Shown here piece by piece: positions 15,487 to 24,293 of a DNA stretch of 38,996 nucleotides. The notes beneath the pieces were generated by a model. The model saw only the letters and a program-made list of their open reading frames with translations. It did not search any database and was not told the origin of the DNA. Within the stretch, counting starts at the first letter, position 1. Each line of letters begins with the position of its first letter. The stretch lies in NCBI GenBank assembly GCA_035504175.1, contig DATJSJ010000122.1:1-38996 (forward strand), given 5' to 3'. The DNA is from DATJSJ01 sp035504175 (GTDB taxonomy: Bacteria > Pseudomonadota > Alphaproteobacteria > Acetobacterales > Acetobacteraceae). Position numbers and translations under genes: made by a program.

Positions 15487-16386
15487 TCAGGTGGGCGGTC
15501 TGCCAAACGGTTTTTTCGCCGGCGCCGCCCGCAGCGAGAGAGCGCGCGGGATACCGGACAAATCGGCACGTTCGCATACAACCGCAAGCCCCAGCGCCCT
15601 TGCCAGGCCGGCGACCGACTCCGCCTGTCCTGCGCCGAGCTCCAGCACCGCAACCCCCGCCGCTTCAAGCAACCGCGGCAGCGCCGCGACGACCGCGCGA
15701 TAGGCTTCGAGCCCGTCCCCGCCGCCGTCCAGCGCGAGGCGCGGTTCGAACCGCGCCACCTCCGGCATCAGGCCGGCCAGCGCGTCGGTCGGGATGTAGG
15801 GCGGATTGCACAGCACCAGGTCGAACCGGCCGGCGAGCGCGTCCGCCCAGTTGCCGCACAGGAAGCCGGCGCGCGCGGCGAGCCCGGTCCGTGCCGCGTT
15901 CGCGGCCGCGAGACCCGCCGCCGCCGGCACCCGGTCGACCCCGATGCCCCAGGCGGCCGGAAACTCGGTCAGTGCCGCAAGCAGCAGCGCACCGGTGCCG
16001 GTGCCGAGATCGAGCACGCGGCGGACCGCGTCACGGTCCGGAAAGGCCGCGAGCGCCGCCTCGACCAGCGTCTCGGTGTCGGGTCGCGGAACCAGCGTCG
16101 CCGGGGCGACGCGGAGATCGAGGCTCCAGAACTCCCGCCGCCCCAGGATCAGCGCCAGCGGCTCGTGGGCCGCGCGCCGGGCGACCAGCGCCCGAAACGC
16201 CGGGATCGGCACCGGCCGCCCGGGGTCGCGGAGGAGCGCCTCCTGGCCCACGCCAAGCGCATGCGCCAGCAGCAGCCTTGCCTCCAGCCGTGGCCGCTCG
16301 ATACCGGCGGCACGCAGCTGCATGGCGGCATCCTGCACTTGGGCGGCGACGCTGTCCGGCCGGGCCGTCCGAGCCGTGATCGGCAT
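15487..16386 (-). CDS. prmC: Peptide chain release factor N5-glutamine methyltransferase
   Basis: The 299-residue enzyme methylates the Gln of the GGQ motif in release factors using S-adenosylmethionine. The N-terminal helical domain (RPRLEARLLLAHALGV) leads into the linker LILGRREFWSLDLRVAPATLVPRPDTE. The SAM motif I is VLDLGTGTGALLLA and the catalytic motif is LVLCNPPYIPT, which positions the target amide. The ATG at 16386 is taken, with GGAG close upstream; 16413 is an in-frame alternative. prfA, encoding its substrate, lies further upstream on the same strand but is separated by about 1.5 kb containing opposite-strand genes, whereas the two are usually adjacent. Confidence 0.93.
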   Translation of the reverse strand: MPITARTARPDSVAAQVQDAAMQLRAAGIERPRLEARLLLAHALGVGQEALLRDPGRPVPIPAFRALVARRAAHEPLALILGRREFWSLDLRVAPATLVPRPDTETLVEAALAAFPDRDAVRRVLDLGTGTGALLLAALTEFPAAWGIGVDRVPAAAGLAAANAARTGLAARAGFLCGNWADALAGRFDLVLCNPPYIPTDALAGLMPEVARFEPRLALDGGGDGLEAYRAVVAALPRLLEAAGVAVLELGAGQAESVAGLARALGLAVVCERADLSGIPRALSLRAAPAKKPFGRPPT

Positions 16387-16445
16387 TGACTCCGTCAACC
16401 GCCGGCCCCGCATGCTGAGGCGGATTCGACAGAAAAGGTCCGCCG

Positions 16446-16922
16446 ATGCGCTGTCATCTCCTCGCCTTCACCGTCGCGACCGCACTCGGCGTCCTCCCCG
16501 CTGCCGCCACGACCCCGGCGCCGTCGGGGGATCCGACCGGCGGCACGGTCAGCTTCCGCATCACCGACGGCATGGACCGGCGCGAGGTCGAGGAGAGCGT
16601 CGCGATCTACATCGATCGCAAGCTGGCCGGAAACTTCCGCCTCGACGCCGCCCATCCGCAGGATGCGCTCACCGTCACCCTGCCCGCCGCCGCCAGCTAT
16701 GAATATGCCATGTGTGGCCGCGTGCTGGTGCGGACCCCGGATGGCTCGGTGGAGTCGCGGCGGGTCGACACCACCGGCACGATCTTCGATCCGGACGGGC
16801 GCACTTTCGCGGCGCTGACCGTCGGCTTCACGCATTTCTACCTCGGCGACGCCACCCCGGGCCGGCTGCCGACCCGGGTCGAGATCGAGCAGGGACCCGG
16901 CTGCACGCCGGTGGTCTCCTGA
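16446..16922 (+). CDS. Secreted protein of unknown function
   Basis: The 158-residue product has a signal peptide (MRCHLLAFTVATALGVLPAAA, cleavage near residue 21), so it is exported. The mature part is beta-rich, with TVSFRITDGMDRREVEESVAIYIDRKLAGNFRL and AASYEYAMCGRVLV. Two cysteines (in YAMCGRV and near the C-terminus in GPGCTP) could form a disulfide. AAGG lies 7 nt before the ATG. I do not recognise the family. It is oriented opposite to prmC and prfA and lies in the interval that separates them. A copy of the composite palindromic repeat starts 36 nt after its stop. Confidence 0.7.
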   Translation: MRCHLLAFTVATALGVLPAAATTPAPSGDPTGGTVSFRITDGMDRREVEESVAIYIDRKLAGNFRLDAAHPQDALTVTLPAAASYEYAMCGRVLVRTPDGSVESRRVDTTGTIFDPDGRTFAALTVGFTHFYLGDATPGRLPTRVEIEQGPGCTPVVS

Positions 16923-16958
16923 CCCGCCGCCCCGGTCGCCACCGGCCCGGGGCGCCAG

Positions 16959-17058
16959 AGCGTGATCGCTGGCGGCGGAAACGCCGGAGGCGTGAATCGC
17001 GCTCTCAAAGGTTGGGCCAGAGGGTTTCCGGCCGAGACTCAGTCGGCCTGAATCCCTC
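16959..17058 (+). repeat. Composite palindromic repeat, copy B
   Basis: Module 1 (16959-17003) has the same 45-nt layout as copy A, but the outer stem is AGCGTGAT/ATCGCGCT instead of AGCATGAT/ATGATGCT, so an A:T pair has become G:C. Module 2 (17019-17058) keeps the stem with GAGGG/CCCTC in place of GAGCG/CGCTC and GGCCGA/TCGGCC in place of GGCTGA/TCAGCC, with a 7-nt loop and two mismatches. It lies 3' of the secreted-protein gene, in the same orientation relative to that gene as the other copies. Confidence 0.8.
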
Positions 17059-17174
17059 GGCGCGCCGGGTGTGAAGTGGCTCATGGCCGCTGCCCGGTCC
17101 GGACGAGAAGATAGGTTCCCAACCGAAACCTGCCACACCCCCGTCTGAAAATGACGTCTGGCGCGCATTAAGGC

Positions 17175-17202
17175 TTGAGCCGGGCAGGATTGTGGCAATA
17201 AA
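17175..17202 (+). promoter_or_regulatory. Candidate promoter of the small ORF at 17241
   Basis: TTGAGC (17175-17180) and AATAAA (17197-17202) are separated by 16 nt, each matching consensus at 4 of 6. It is the only promoter-like pair noticed in 17059-17240, a stretch in which I see no gene. Confidence 0.3.
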
Positions 17203-17240
17203 TGGGCAGACACCCCCCCCGGACAGGGAATCGCGAGTCC

Positions 17241-17453
17241 ATGCACCACCTGCCACCTCCGCCGATGTCGCTCACCGAAATCGCCTCAGCGATCACGATC
17301 GGCTGCACCGTGCTCGGGCTCAGCATTCGCATCATGGTCGAGGATTGGCGCCATGCCCGGTCGGGATCCGGCATCGCCACGGCGGTGGAGACCAGCTTCC
17401 GCCCGCCCGCACTCGCCCTGGCGGCAAGGGGTCGCGCGCCTTCGCCGCGATGA
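17241..17453 (+). CDS. Possible small single-pass membrane protein
   Basis: A 70-residue open frame MHHLPPPPMSLTEIASAI... with one hydrophobic segment (about 15-32, IASAITIGCTVLGLSIRIM) followed by charged residues. A promoter-like pair lies about 40 nt upstream, and a weak GGAA precedes the ATG; an ATG at 17265 is an alternative. The C-terminal half is Arg/Ala/Pro-rich and could be non-coding shadow. No family is recognised, and the evidence for translation is weak. From its end to 17618 I see nothing further. Confidence 0.3.
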   Translation: MHHLPPPPMSLTEIASAITIGCTVLGLSIRIMVEDWRHARSGSGIATAVETSFRPPALALAARGRAPSPR

Positions 17454-17618
17454 TGGGCGCGCGAACCACCGCCTGAATTTCGGCAGAAGCAAGACGCGCA
17501 AGGGAAACGCCTCGACTGCCGGATAGCGTCCCGCTCCCGCCGGGGCCGACACCCACGCCAGGACGCCGTCGCAACTTTGGTGCCTGGAACCTAACGGGAA
17601 CAGCGGCGTTGTTGCGGC

Positions 17619-17876
17619 ATGAGCAGGCAACGCCATAGCCACCAGGGCAACGCGCCGGCCGGTCAGGACGCTCCGTCCGGGGCGCCGGGCAACACGGTCA
17701 AGGACCCGGATGACTGGACCACGGGCGACGAGTCGATGACCGGCGCCCAGGCCTCCTATCTCCGGACGCTGTGCGATGAGGCGGGCGAGACGATCGAGCC
17801 CGGCCTGACCAAGGCGGAGGCGTCGAAGCGAATCGATGCCCTGCAGGCGAAGACCGGGCGCGGCCGCACGCACTGA
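17619..17876 (+). CDS. DUF3072-family small protein
   Basis: The 85-residue product has a hydrophilic N-terminus and a C-terminal segment DPDDWTTGDESMTGAQASYL followed by LCDEAGETIEPGLTKAEASKRIDALQ, which is the DUF3072 pattern. This is a helix-hairpin-like module found alone or attached to other small proteins in many bacteria. Its function is unknown. The start is the first ATG before the conserved part and has no clear ribosome site. It converges on prfA with 28 nt between stops and lies in the interval that separates prfA from prmC, together with the secreted-protein gene and repeat copy B. Confidence 0.8.
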   Translation: MSRQRHSHQGNAPAGQDAPSGAPGNTVKDPDDWTTGDESMTGAQASYLRTLCDEAGETIEPGLTKAEASKRIDALQAKTGRGRTH

Positions 17877-17904
17877 CTGCCGGCCACGAGGCCTGCCGGC
17901 GACA

Positions 17905-18959
<1,055 letters not shown>

Positions 18960-18963
<4 letters not shown>

Positions 18964-20276
18964 GCCGTGGGATCGGCGGCCGGTCCCCCCGGTTCGTCGC
19001 CGCCCACGCCGAGACCACCCCGCAGACCGAGCCGGTCGGGCAGACCGAGCCGGTCGGGCAGCTCGGGAACCGGCACCGCCTCCTGCACGCCGCTGGCCAG
19101 GTCCTTAAGCTGGACGGTGTCGTTCGCGACTTCCGCCTCGCCCAGGATCACCGCGGCGCGGGCGCCGATGCGGTTGGCGCGCTCCATGCGGCGGCGGAGA
19201 TTGCCGCGATACGCCATCTCCGCCCGGATGCCGGCATGGCGCAGCGTCTGCATCAGATCGATCGCCCGCGCCTCCGCCACCTCGCCCACCGGAATGATCG
19301 CGACCGGCGCCGGCGCCTCGGGCGCCACATCGAGCAGCATGGCGAGCCGCTCCACCCCCGCCGCCCAGCCGACGGCGGGCGTATCGGGGCCACCCATCTC
19401 GGCGACCAGCCCGTCATAACGGCCGCCGCCCATCACCGTTCCCTGGGCGCCGAGCCGGTCGGTGACGAATTCGAACGCGGTGTGGCTGTAGTAGTCGAGC
19501 CCGCGGACGATGCGCGGGTTCTCCCGGAACGGCACGCCGAGCCGGCCGAGATGCGCCTGCACCGCGGCGTAGAACTCGGCCGCCGCCGCGGTCAGGTGCG
19601 CGCCGATCGTCGGCGCGTCGGCGACGATCGCGCGGTCGCCCGCATCCTTGCTGTCGAGGATGCGCAGCGGGTTGCGGTCGAGCCGCAGCCGGCTGTCCTC
19701 GGAAAGGGCGGCGCGGTGGTCGGCGAAATACGCGACCAGCGCCGCGCGATAGGCGGTGCGACTGTCCGCGTCGCCCAGCGTGTTGAGTTCGAGCGTCGTA
19801 TCGGCGGCGACGCCGAGCGCAGCGAGGATGTCCCAGCCGCAGGCGATTATCTCGGCATCGGCCAGCGGCTCGGCGGCGCCGAGGATCTCCGCATCGATCT
19901 GGTGGAACTGCCGGTAGCGCCCCTTCTGCGGCCGCTCGTAGCGGAACATCGGCCCGGCGTAGAACACCTTCTGCGGCAACGACTGGGTCAGCCCGTTCGA
20001 CACCAGCGCGCGGCAGATGCCGGCGGTGGCCTCCGGGCGCAGGGTCAGGCTGTCGCCGCCGCGATCGGGGAAGGTGTACATCTCCTTGGTGACGACGTCG
20101 GACGTCTCGCCCAGCGAGCGGGCAAAGACGCGCGTGTCCTCGAAGATCGGCGTTGCCCATTCCTCGAGACCATAGGTCGCGGCGACGCGGCGGGCGGTGT
20201 CGATGACGTGGCGGTGGCGGCGGTGCTCCTCGCCGATGAGGTCGCGCGTGCCGCGGGGCGGTTGCAGGGGGGTCAT
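18960..20276 (-). CDS. hisS: Histidyl-tRNA synthetase
   Basis: The 438-residue class II synthetase contains PPRGTRDLIGEE at the N-terminus, LRPEATAGICRALV (motif 2 region), FRYERPQKGRYRQFHQID, the histidine-binding segment RGLDYYSHTAFEFV and motif 3 GGGRYDGLVAEMGG...GWAAGVERL. The anticodon-binding domain follows (VAIIPVGEVAEARA). The C-terminus carries an unusual Gly/Pro-rich tail with PDRLGL in tandem. The ATG at 20276 is used, as the family N-terminus starts here; a longer frame from 20303 adds MAGLRYKPG, which I read as promoter DNA. No ribosome site precedes 20276. It overlaps prfA by 4 nt. Confidence 0.95.
19023..19058 (-). repeat. 18-bp tandem duplication in the 3' end of hisS
   Basis: An 18-nt unit is present twice head-to-tail (19023-19040 and 19041-19058), encoding PDRLGL twice in the C-terminal tail of HisRS. 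It keeps frame, lies after the anticodon-binding domain and is likely neutral. Confidence 0.8.
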
Positions 20277-20282
20277 GCCCGG

Positions 20283-20288
20283 CTTGTA
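20283..20288 (-). promoter_or_regulatory. hisS: Candidate -10 of a leaderless hisS message
   Basis: TACAAG on the minus strand ends 6 nt before the hisS ATG, the same spacing as the CATAAC before the J-domain gene. Transcription would begin at the initiation codon, matching the lack of a ribosome site. No good -35 is visible, so this is weak. Confidence 0.3.
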
Positions 20289-20375
20289 GCGGAGCCCCGC
20301 CATCAGCGCGACGGGCCGCCCGCCCGGCGGCTCACCCCGCCGCGGGCCCTGCAGGAGGCGGGAGGCGCGTCGCCC

Positions 20376-22625
20376 TCAGCAATGCTTGCTGCAGGATCTC
20401 GCCGGGGCGGAAAAATGCGCCGGAGCGGAAAAATGGAAGGACTGTGACGGCGCGCGCATCATCGGGGCCGCCGTGCCGTGGAAGGCCGCGCCCCGGGAGA
20501 AGAAGGAGGCCGTCGCCGGCTGCCGCGCGAAGCCGCCCATCGGCGCGCCAAATCGGGGCATCGACGCCGGCCGGCCATAGGCCTGGGTGAACCCTCGCAT
20601 TGCGGTCGGGCCGTGCATGCCAAACCCGGCGCCCGGCGGGTGGTATCCATACCCGCCCGGCATACCCGGCGGCCGCGCCGCGCCATGCATGAAGGCCTCG
20701 GCGCCGAGATGCGGACCGAAATGCGCTCCCCCGAATTCCCCGTGATAGTGGCCGGGATGGAAGCCCATGCCGTGCGGGTAGAGGTGCTCGAGATGGTGGC
20801 GCCATGCCTCCGGCGCGCCATGCCAGTGATGCCAGTGATCCCAATAGCCCCAACCGAGCGGGCCGTCGTAATCGACGTCGACGTCGCCACCGTCGACGAT
20901 CGCGACCGGCGCGCCGTCGATGAAGGCCAGTCCGTCGGGGCCCGGCACCACGACATAGGCCGGCGGCGGAAGGGCGATCGCATAGGGACCGTAGACGGGC
21001 AGCGGGGTCGAGGACGTCGTCGTGACCATCATCGACGCGGTCGCCCAGATTCCCCGACGATTGTCCCGCGCCGCCCGCTCCTGCACCTGGTAGGCCTCGG
21101 GAGCATCGGGCTCGACCCGCGCCGCGCCGTTCACCAGCGCCGCCATGGCCAGATCGGTGCCGTCCGGCAGCCGGCAGATGTAGTTGTCGGGGGTCTTGGG
21201 CGTGCAGGAGACGGTGTCGCCCCGGGCAACGATGAATTGCTGCATCACCTCCGCCGGTTGACCGGCGATGCCCTCGACGCTCCAGAGCAGCACCGGCCGG
21301 CCATCGACCGTAAGCGTTGCGGTGTCGTAGACGATCGCAGGGCCCGACAGGGCGGACCTGGCGGCGACCGCCGGCGGCGTGGACGCCGCTCCGGCGACAC
21401 CAGGCAGCGCACCCAGGCGAACGTATCCGAGGCTGTTGTCAGGCAGCCTGAGCTGCAGGAACGGCTGTCCCGCGACCACGCCGATCACGCGGACGCTGGC
21501 ACCCGGGCTCAGATGGCTTGCGGCCGGCGCGCCGTCCGCCGGCGCGGCAAACACGTCCGTCTCCGCACTGGCGGCAACATCGCGATTGATCCAGTCGGAG
21601 ATACGGGGCGCTGCGGCCGCAGCCGGGCTCGCGGTGATCGTTACGCCGACAACGGCCTGCGGGGGTCGGGGCGGCCCCGGTTGCGGAACCGCGGAGGACG
21701 CGGGCGTCCCGCCCAACGCCGGCAGCGAACGTCCCGGAAGCGCCGAAGCGGCGGCGCCCGGCTGCGTCGGAGCCGGCACAGCCGCGGTACCCACGCCGGC
21801 GGCGATCGGGGGACGCTCATCGGGCGTCGCCTGCATCCGCGGCGACGCTGCGGCCGGGCCTGTTGCCACCGCCTTCTCCGAATTTCCTGGCGGGCCGGGC
21901 TCGGGCCAGGCAACCCCCGCAGGGGCTGGCGACGACGCCGGGGCAACGGGCCGGGAGGTTGCCAGGTCCCGACCGGCCCCCGGCTGCGGTTCGCTGGCTG
22001 GCGTCGTGGCCGGTGAGGAAGGAGCCATCGGTCCAGTGCCCGTGACCGGCGCCGCGACGATCGCCGGGATGGCGGACGGCGGGGTCGAGACGGACGCCGT
22101 CGCGGGTTGCGTCGGCTGCATTTCGACGGAGCCCGCGGCAGGTATGGTCACCGGCAGGCGGTCGTCGGGCGGGAGGGACATCGGCGGGGATGGGTTCGCC
22201 GCTTCGGCTGCCGGCCCGGCGGGCGCCGCTGCCGGCTGACGGTCGGGAGCAACAGGCATGGACGATGGCGCGTCCGCCGCCGCCGTCGCCGGCCCGGATG
22301 GCGCCACCGGGGGCGGGGGCGGCGTCGTGGCTTGGGACGCATTGCCGGCGGCCAAGGCAGGCGCAGGCGCCTCGACCGATGCCGCCGGCCCCGGCTCGCC
22401 CGGCAGCGCCGGCGAGACCGTCGTTGCTGTCCCGGCGGGGGCCGGGGTCGTCACGACGACCGGCGGCCCGACCGGCGCCGAAGCCGGACCCGGCGGAAGC
22501 GTCTCCGCCATTGCGGGGAGCGAGACCACCGCCACCAGGATTGCCGCCGCTGCCCCGGAAGCTGCCCCGCTTGCCCGCGGTCGCCATGCGCGCAACCGCA
22601 GGTCGCCCGCTCTCCGGCGGGTCAT
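20376..22625 (-). CDS. Exported Pro/Ala-rich protein with SH3-like, nuclease-like and His-rich regions
   Basis: The 749-residue product starts with a signal peptide (cleavage near AMA-E, residue 40). A Pro/Ala/Thr-rich low-complexity region follows to about 340. An SH3b-like segment at about 355-408 is DVFAAPADGAP...GASVRVIGVVAGQPFLQLRL...LGYVRLG. A staphylococcal-nuclease-like segment at about 430-525 (TLTVDGRPVLLWSVEGI ... YICRLPDGTDLAMAALVNGAA ... AARDNRRGIWA) lacks obvious catalytic Arg/Glu residues. A C-terminal half rich in His, Gly, Pro and Phe (WDHWHHWHG, HPGHYHGEF) ends in short FSAPA repeats and CSKHC. It overlaps the upstream lipoprotein gene by 4 nt (ATGA), so the two are coupled. 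The role is unknown; envelope location and metal binding are inferred. Confidence 0.7.
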   Translation of the reverse strand: MTRRRAGDLRLRAWRPRASGAASGAAAAILVAVVSLPAMAETLPPGPASAPVGPPVVVTTPAPAGTATTVSPALPGEPGPAASVEAPAPALAAGNASQATTPPPPPVAPSGPATAAADAPSSMPVAPDRQPAAAPAGPAAEAANPSPPMSLPPDDRLPVTIPAAGSVEMQPTQPATASVSTPPSAIPAIVAAPVTGTGPMAPSSPATTPASEPQPGAGRDLATSRPVAPASSPAPAGVAWPEPGPPGNSEKAVATGPAAASPRMQATPDERPPIAAGVGTAAVPAPTQPGAAASALPGRSLPALGGTPASSAVPQPGPPRPPQAVVGVTITASPAAAAAPRISDWINRDVAASAETDVFAAPADGAPAASHLSPGASVRVIGVVAGQPFLQLRLPDNSLGYVRLGALPGVAGAASTPPAVAARSALSGPAIVYDTATLTVDGRPVLLWSVEGIAGQPAEVMQQFIVARGDTVSCTPKTPDNYICRLPDGTDLAMAALVNGAARVEPDAPEAYQVQERAARDNRRGIWATASMMVTTTSSTPLPVYGPYAIALPPPAYVVVPGPDGLAFIDGAPVAIVDGGDVDVDYDGPLGWGYWDHWHHWHGAPEAWRHHLEHLYPHGMGFHPGHYHGEFGGAHFGPHLGAEAFMHGAARPPGMPGGYGYHPPGAGFGMHGPTAMRGFTQAYGRPASMPRFGAPMGGFARQPATASFFSRGAAFHGTAAPMMRAPSQSFHFSAPAHFSAPARSCSKHC

Positions 22626-23263
22626 GGCGTCGCCGTCCCGCCTGGCACGGGCGCAACCCAGCCGCCGGACGAGGAGGCCGGCGCCGGCGCGGCGGGCGTC
22701 GCGACCGGGGCGACCCACGCGGGCGACGGGGCGACGGTCGGCGAGGATGCCGGGGCAGGCTTGTGCACGGCCGCGTGGCGCACCGCGTGGTGGACATGAT
22801 GCGCGACCGGCTCGGGCAGGGACGCCATCGCGAGCTGCGCCGCATCGGGCAGGTTCACCCCGTCACAAAAATCGACGCCGAGTTCGGGGCGGTTGCAGGC
22901 GTACAGGCCGCCAACCAGTGAATCGCGGACGGCGCGATCATAGTACGTCCGGGCCGCGGCGTACTCGCCAAGTCCCTGCGCCGCCACACCGAGATAGTAC
23001 CAGGGCAAGTCCTCGTCGTAGCCGGCCGCGATCACGACCTCGGCCAGATCGTACCAGCGCTGTACTCGTGCGAGGTTCTGCGCGCCCGGCCGCGCGGCGT
23101 CCCACGCCACCATGCAATTGATCCCGACCCCGCAGGCCAGCACGGCCTCGCCGTTGCTGAACGCCGCCAGCGCCTGGGCGCGCTGCGCCGGATCCTGAAA
23201 GCCGACCGTCGCGCATGCCGCGAGCGCCGCGACGGCAGGCAGAAAAGCGAGCGTTCTCGACAT
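22622..23263 (-). CDS. Lipoprotein with TPR/Sel1-like helical segment
   Basis: The 213-residue product has a lipoprotein signal (MSRTLAFLPAVAALAAC, lipid cysteine 17). A helical part around DLPWYYLGVAAQGLGEYAAARTYYDRAV reads like one tetratricopeptide/Sel1-type repeat. The mature region has several cysteines (ACGVGINC, YACNRPELGVDFC). The C-terminus is His-rich (HHVHHAVRHAAVHKP) and then Pro/Ala-rich. A CATAAT -10-like box lies about 30 nt upstream, and the ribosome site is weak. The stop overlaps the start of the next exported protein by 4 nt, suggesting the two act together in the envelope. No family name can be given with confidence. Confidence 0.7.
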   Translation of the reverse strand: MSRTLAFLPAVAALAACATVGFQDPAQRAQALAAFSNGEAVLACGVGINCMVAWDAARPGAQNLARVQRWYDLAEVVIAAGYDEDLPWYYLGVAAQGLGEYAAARTYYDRAVRDSLVGGLYACNRPELGVDFCDGVNLPDAAQLAMASLPEPVAHHVHHAVRHAAVHKPAPASSPTVAPSPAWVAPVATPAAPAPASSSGGWVAPVPGGTATP

Positions 23264-23290
23264 GGCCCGGCCATCGGTTGCCGACCCCGA

Positions 23291-23296
23291 ATTATG
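23291..23296 (-). promoter_or_regulatory. Candidate -10 box of the lipoprotein operon
   Basis: CATAAT on the minus strand (5 of 6 to consensus) lies in an AT-rich patch 27 nt before the lipoprotein ATG. No convincing -35 is present at 16-18 nt; TTTCGG sits at the 17-nt position. Confidence 0.4.
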
Positions 23297-23347
23297 TCGA
23301 AAAAATTCCGTTCCCGAAACGCAAGTTTCCGTGTTGCGGCGTGCGAC

Positions 23348-24148
23348 TCAGCGGCCGCCGGACTGTTCCTGCACCGTACCGGAGCCGTCGATATGCCAGC
23401 GTTTCACCGCCTCGACATGTCGCCCGGGCGGCAGGCTGGTGATCACCTGGGAGACGTCCACCCCGCCCGCGGCATCGGGTATCACCGCGACGGCGGCGGC
23501 GTAGTCGGTCAGGTGGAAGTTGAGCGGATCGGCGGCCCGCCAGCATGCGGCGTCGTCCCGGGAGCACTGGCCGGAACTGTCCTTGCCATCGCCCAGGGCC
23601 AATACGCGCGTGAAATGCCCCGCGACCGGCAGGTACAGGTCCCAGCCCGATTCCGCGACGCCCTGGTGCATGTCGCTGTCGATCGTCGCGACGCCGCGGC
23701 CGATGCTTCCGGCATCGACGATCGTAGCCTGCGGCGCGATCCCATAACTGCCGGCCTCGGCGACCACGGGCGAGCCTGCCTCGAGGACCCAGCCGGCCGC
23801 GTCGTGGCGCAACTGGGCGATGCCGAGAAGCGCCTCCGTTGCTTGCGGCGCATTGATCGGTTCGGCCGCCATGACCAGAAGCCAGCGGGCCTCGCCATCC
23901 GCTGCCGTCCAGGTCGACTGCGCCAGCAGGCGAACCGGACACGGCCGCTCGCGGCACGCCTCGCCGCCCCGGTAGGAGACATCGTTCGGATCGCGAGCGC
24001 CATACAGCATTGCCATGAGCGACGATGCATCCGCCGCCGTGCGCGGCGGCTCGCCCTGGCCAGGGAAGGCAGGTTGCTCCGACGGCGGCGCCGCGGCCAG
24101 GCAGAGCAGTGCGCCGAGGCAGATCAGGGGGACGCCGTTGCGCATCAT
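23348..24148 (-). CDS. Secreted protein of unknown function
   Basis: The 266-residue product has a signal peptide (MMRNGVPLICLGALLCLAAAPP). The mature part contains repeated beta-type segments with TWTAADGEARWLLVMAAEP, YGIAPQATIVDAG, SGWDLYLPVAGHFTRVLALGDG and WHIDGSGTVQE, plus paired cysteines (EACRERPC, QCSRDDAAC) that probably form disulfides. I do not recognise a family. The start is one of two adjacent ATGs (24148 or 24145); the open frame continues 5' without protein-like sequence. It is the first of three consecutive leftward genes for exported proteins, with about 85 nt before the lipoprotein gene, which seems to have its own promoter. Confidence 0.7.
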   Translation of the reverse strand: MMRNGVPLICLGALLCLAAAPPSEQPAFPGQGEPPRTAADASSLMAMLYGARDPNDVSYRGGEACRERPCPVRLLAQSTWTAADGEARWLLVMAAEPINAPQATEALLGIAQLRHDAAGWVLEAGSPVVAEAGSYGIAPQATIVDAGSIGRGVATIDSDMHQGVAESGWDLYLPVAGHFTRVLALGDGKDSSGQCSRDDAACWRAADPLNFHLTDYAAAVAVIPDAAGGVDVSQVITSLPPGRHVEAVKRWHIDGSGTVQEQSGGR

Positions 24149-24293
24149 CCGGGAATCCGCGTTGCTGCGCCTCGCAGCCGGCGATGAGAATACAACCGAA
24201 ACGACTTCCCGTCTCGGCCAGATATGGTTCCGCACCCGCGACGGATCCTTGACGCGATCCGGGTGACCGCGCGGTGCCGGAGATCGTCGCGAT

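Noticed and set aside
16386..16398. Short palindrome TTGAC-TCC-GTCAA over the prmC start
   Set aside because: Ten paired bases are plausible by chance. One half forms part of the apparent GGAG ribosome site, and no regulator is linked.
20277..20303. N-terminal extension of HisRS (MAGLRYKPG)
   Set aside because: No ribosome site precedes it, the family N-terminus begins at 20276, and the extension covers a likely -10 box.
20478..22016. 512-codon plus-strand frame opposite the exported Pro/Ala-rich protein
   Set aside because: The minus-strand product has a signal peptide, recognisable domains and a 4-nt overlap with the upstream gene; the plus frame has none of these.
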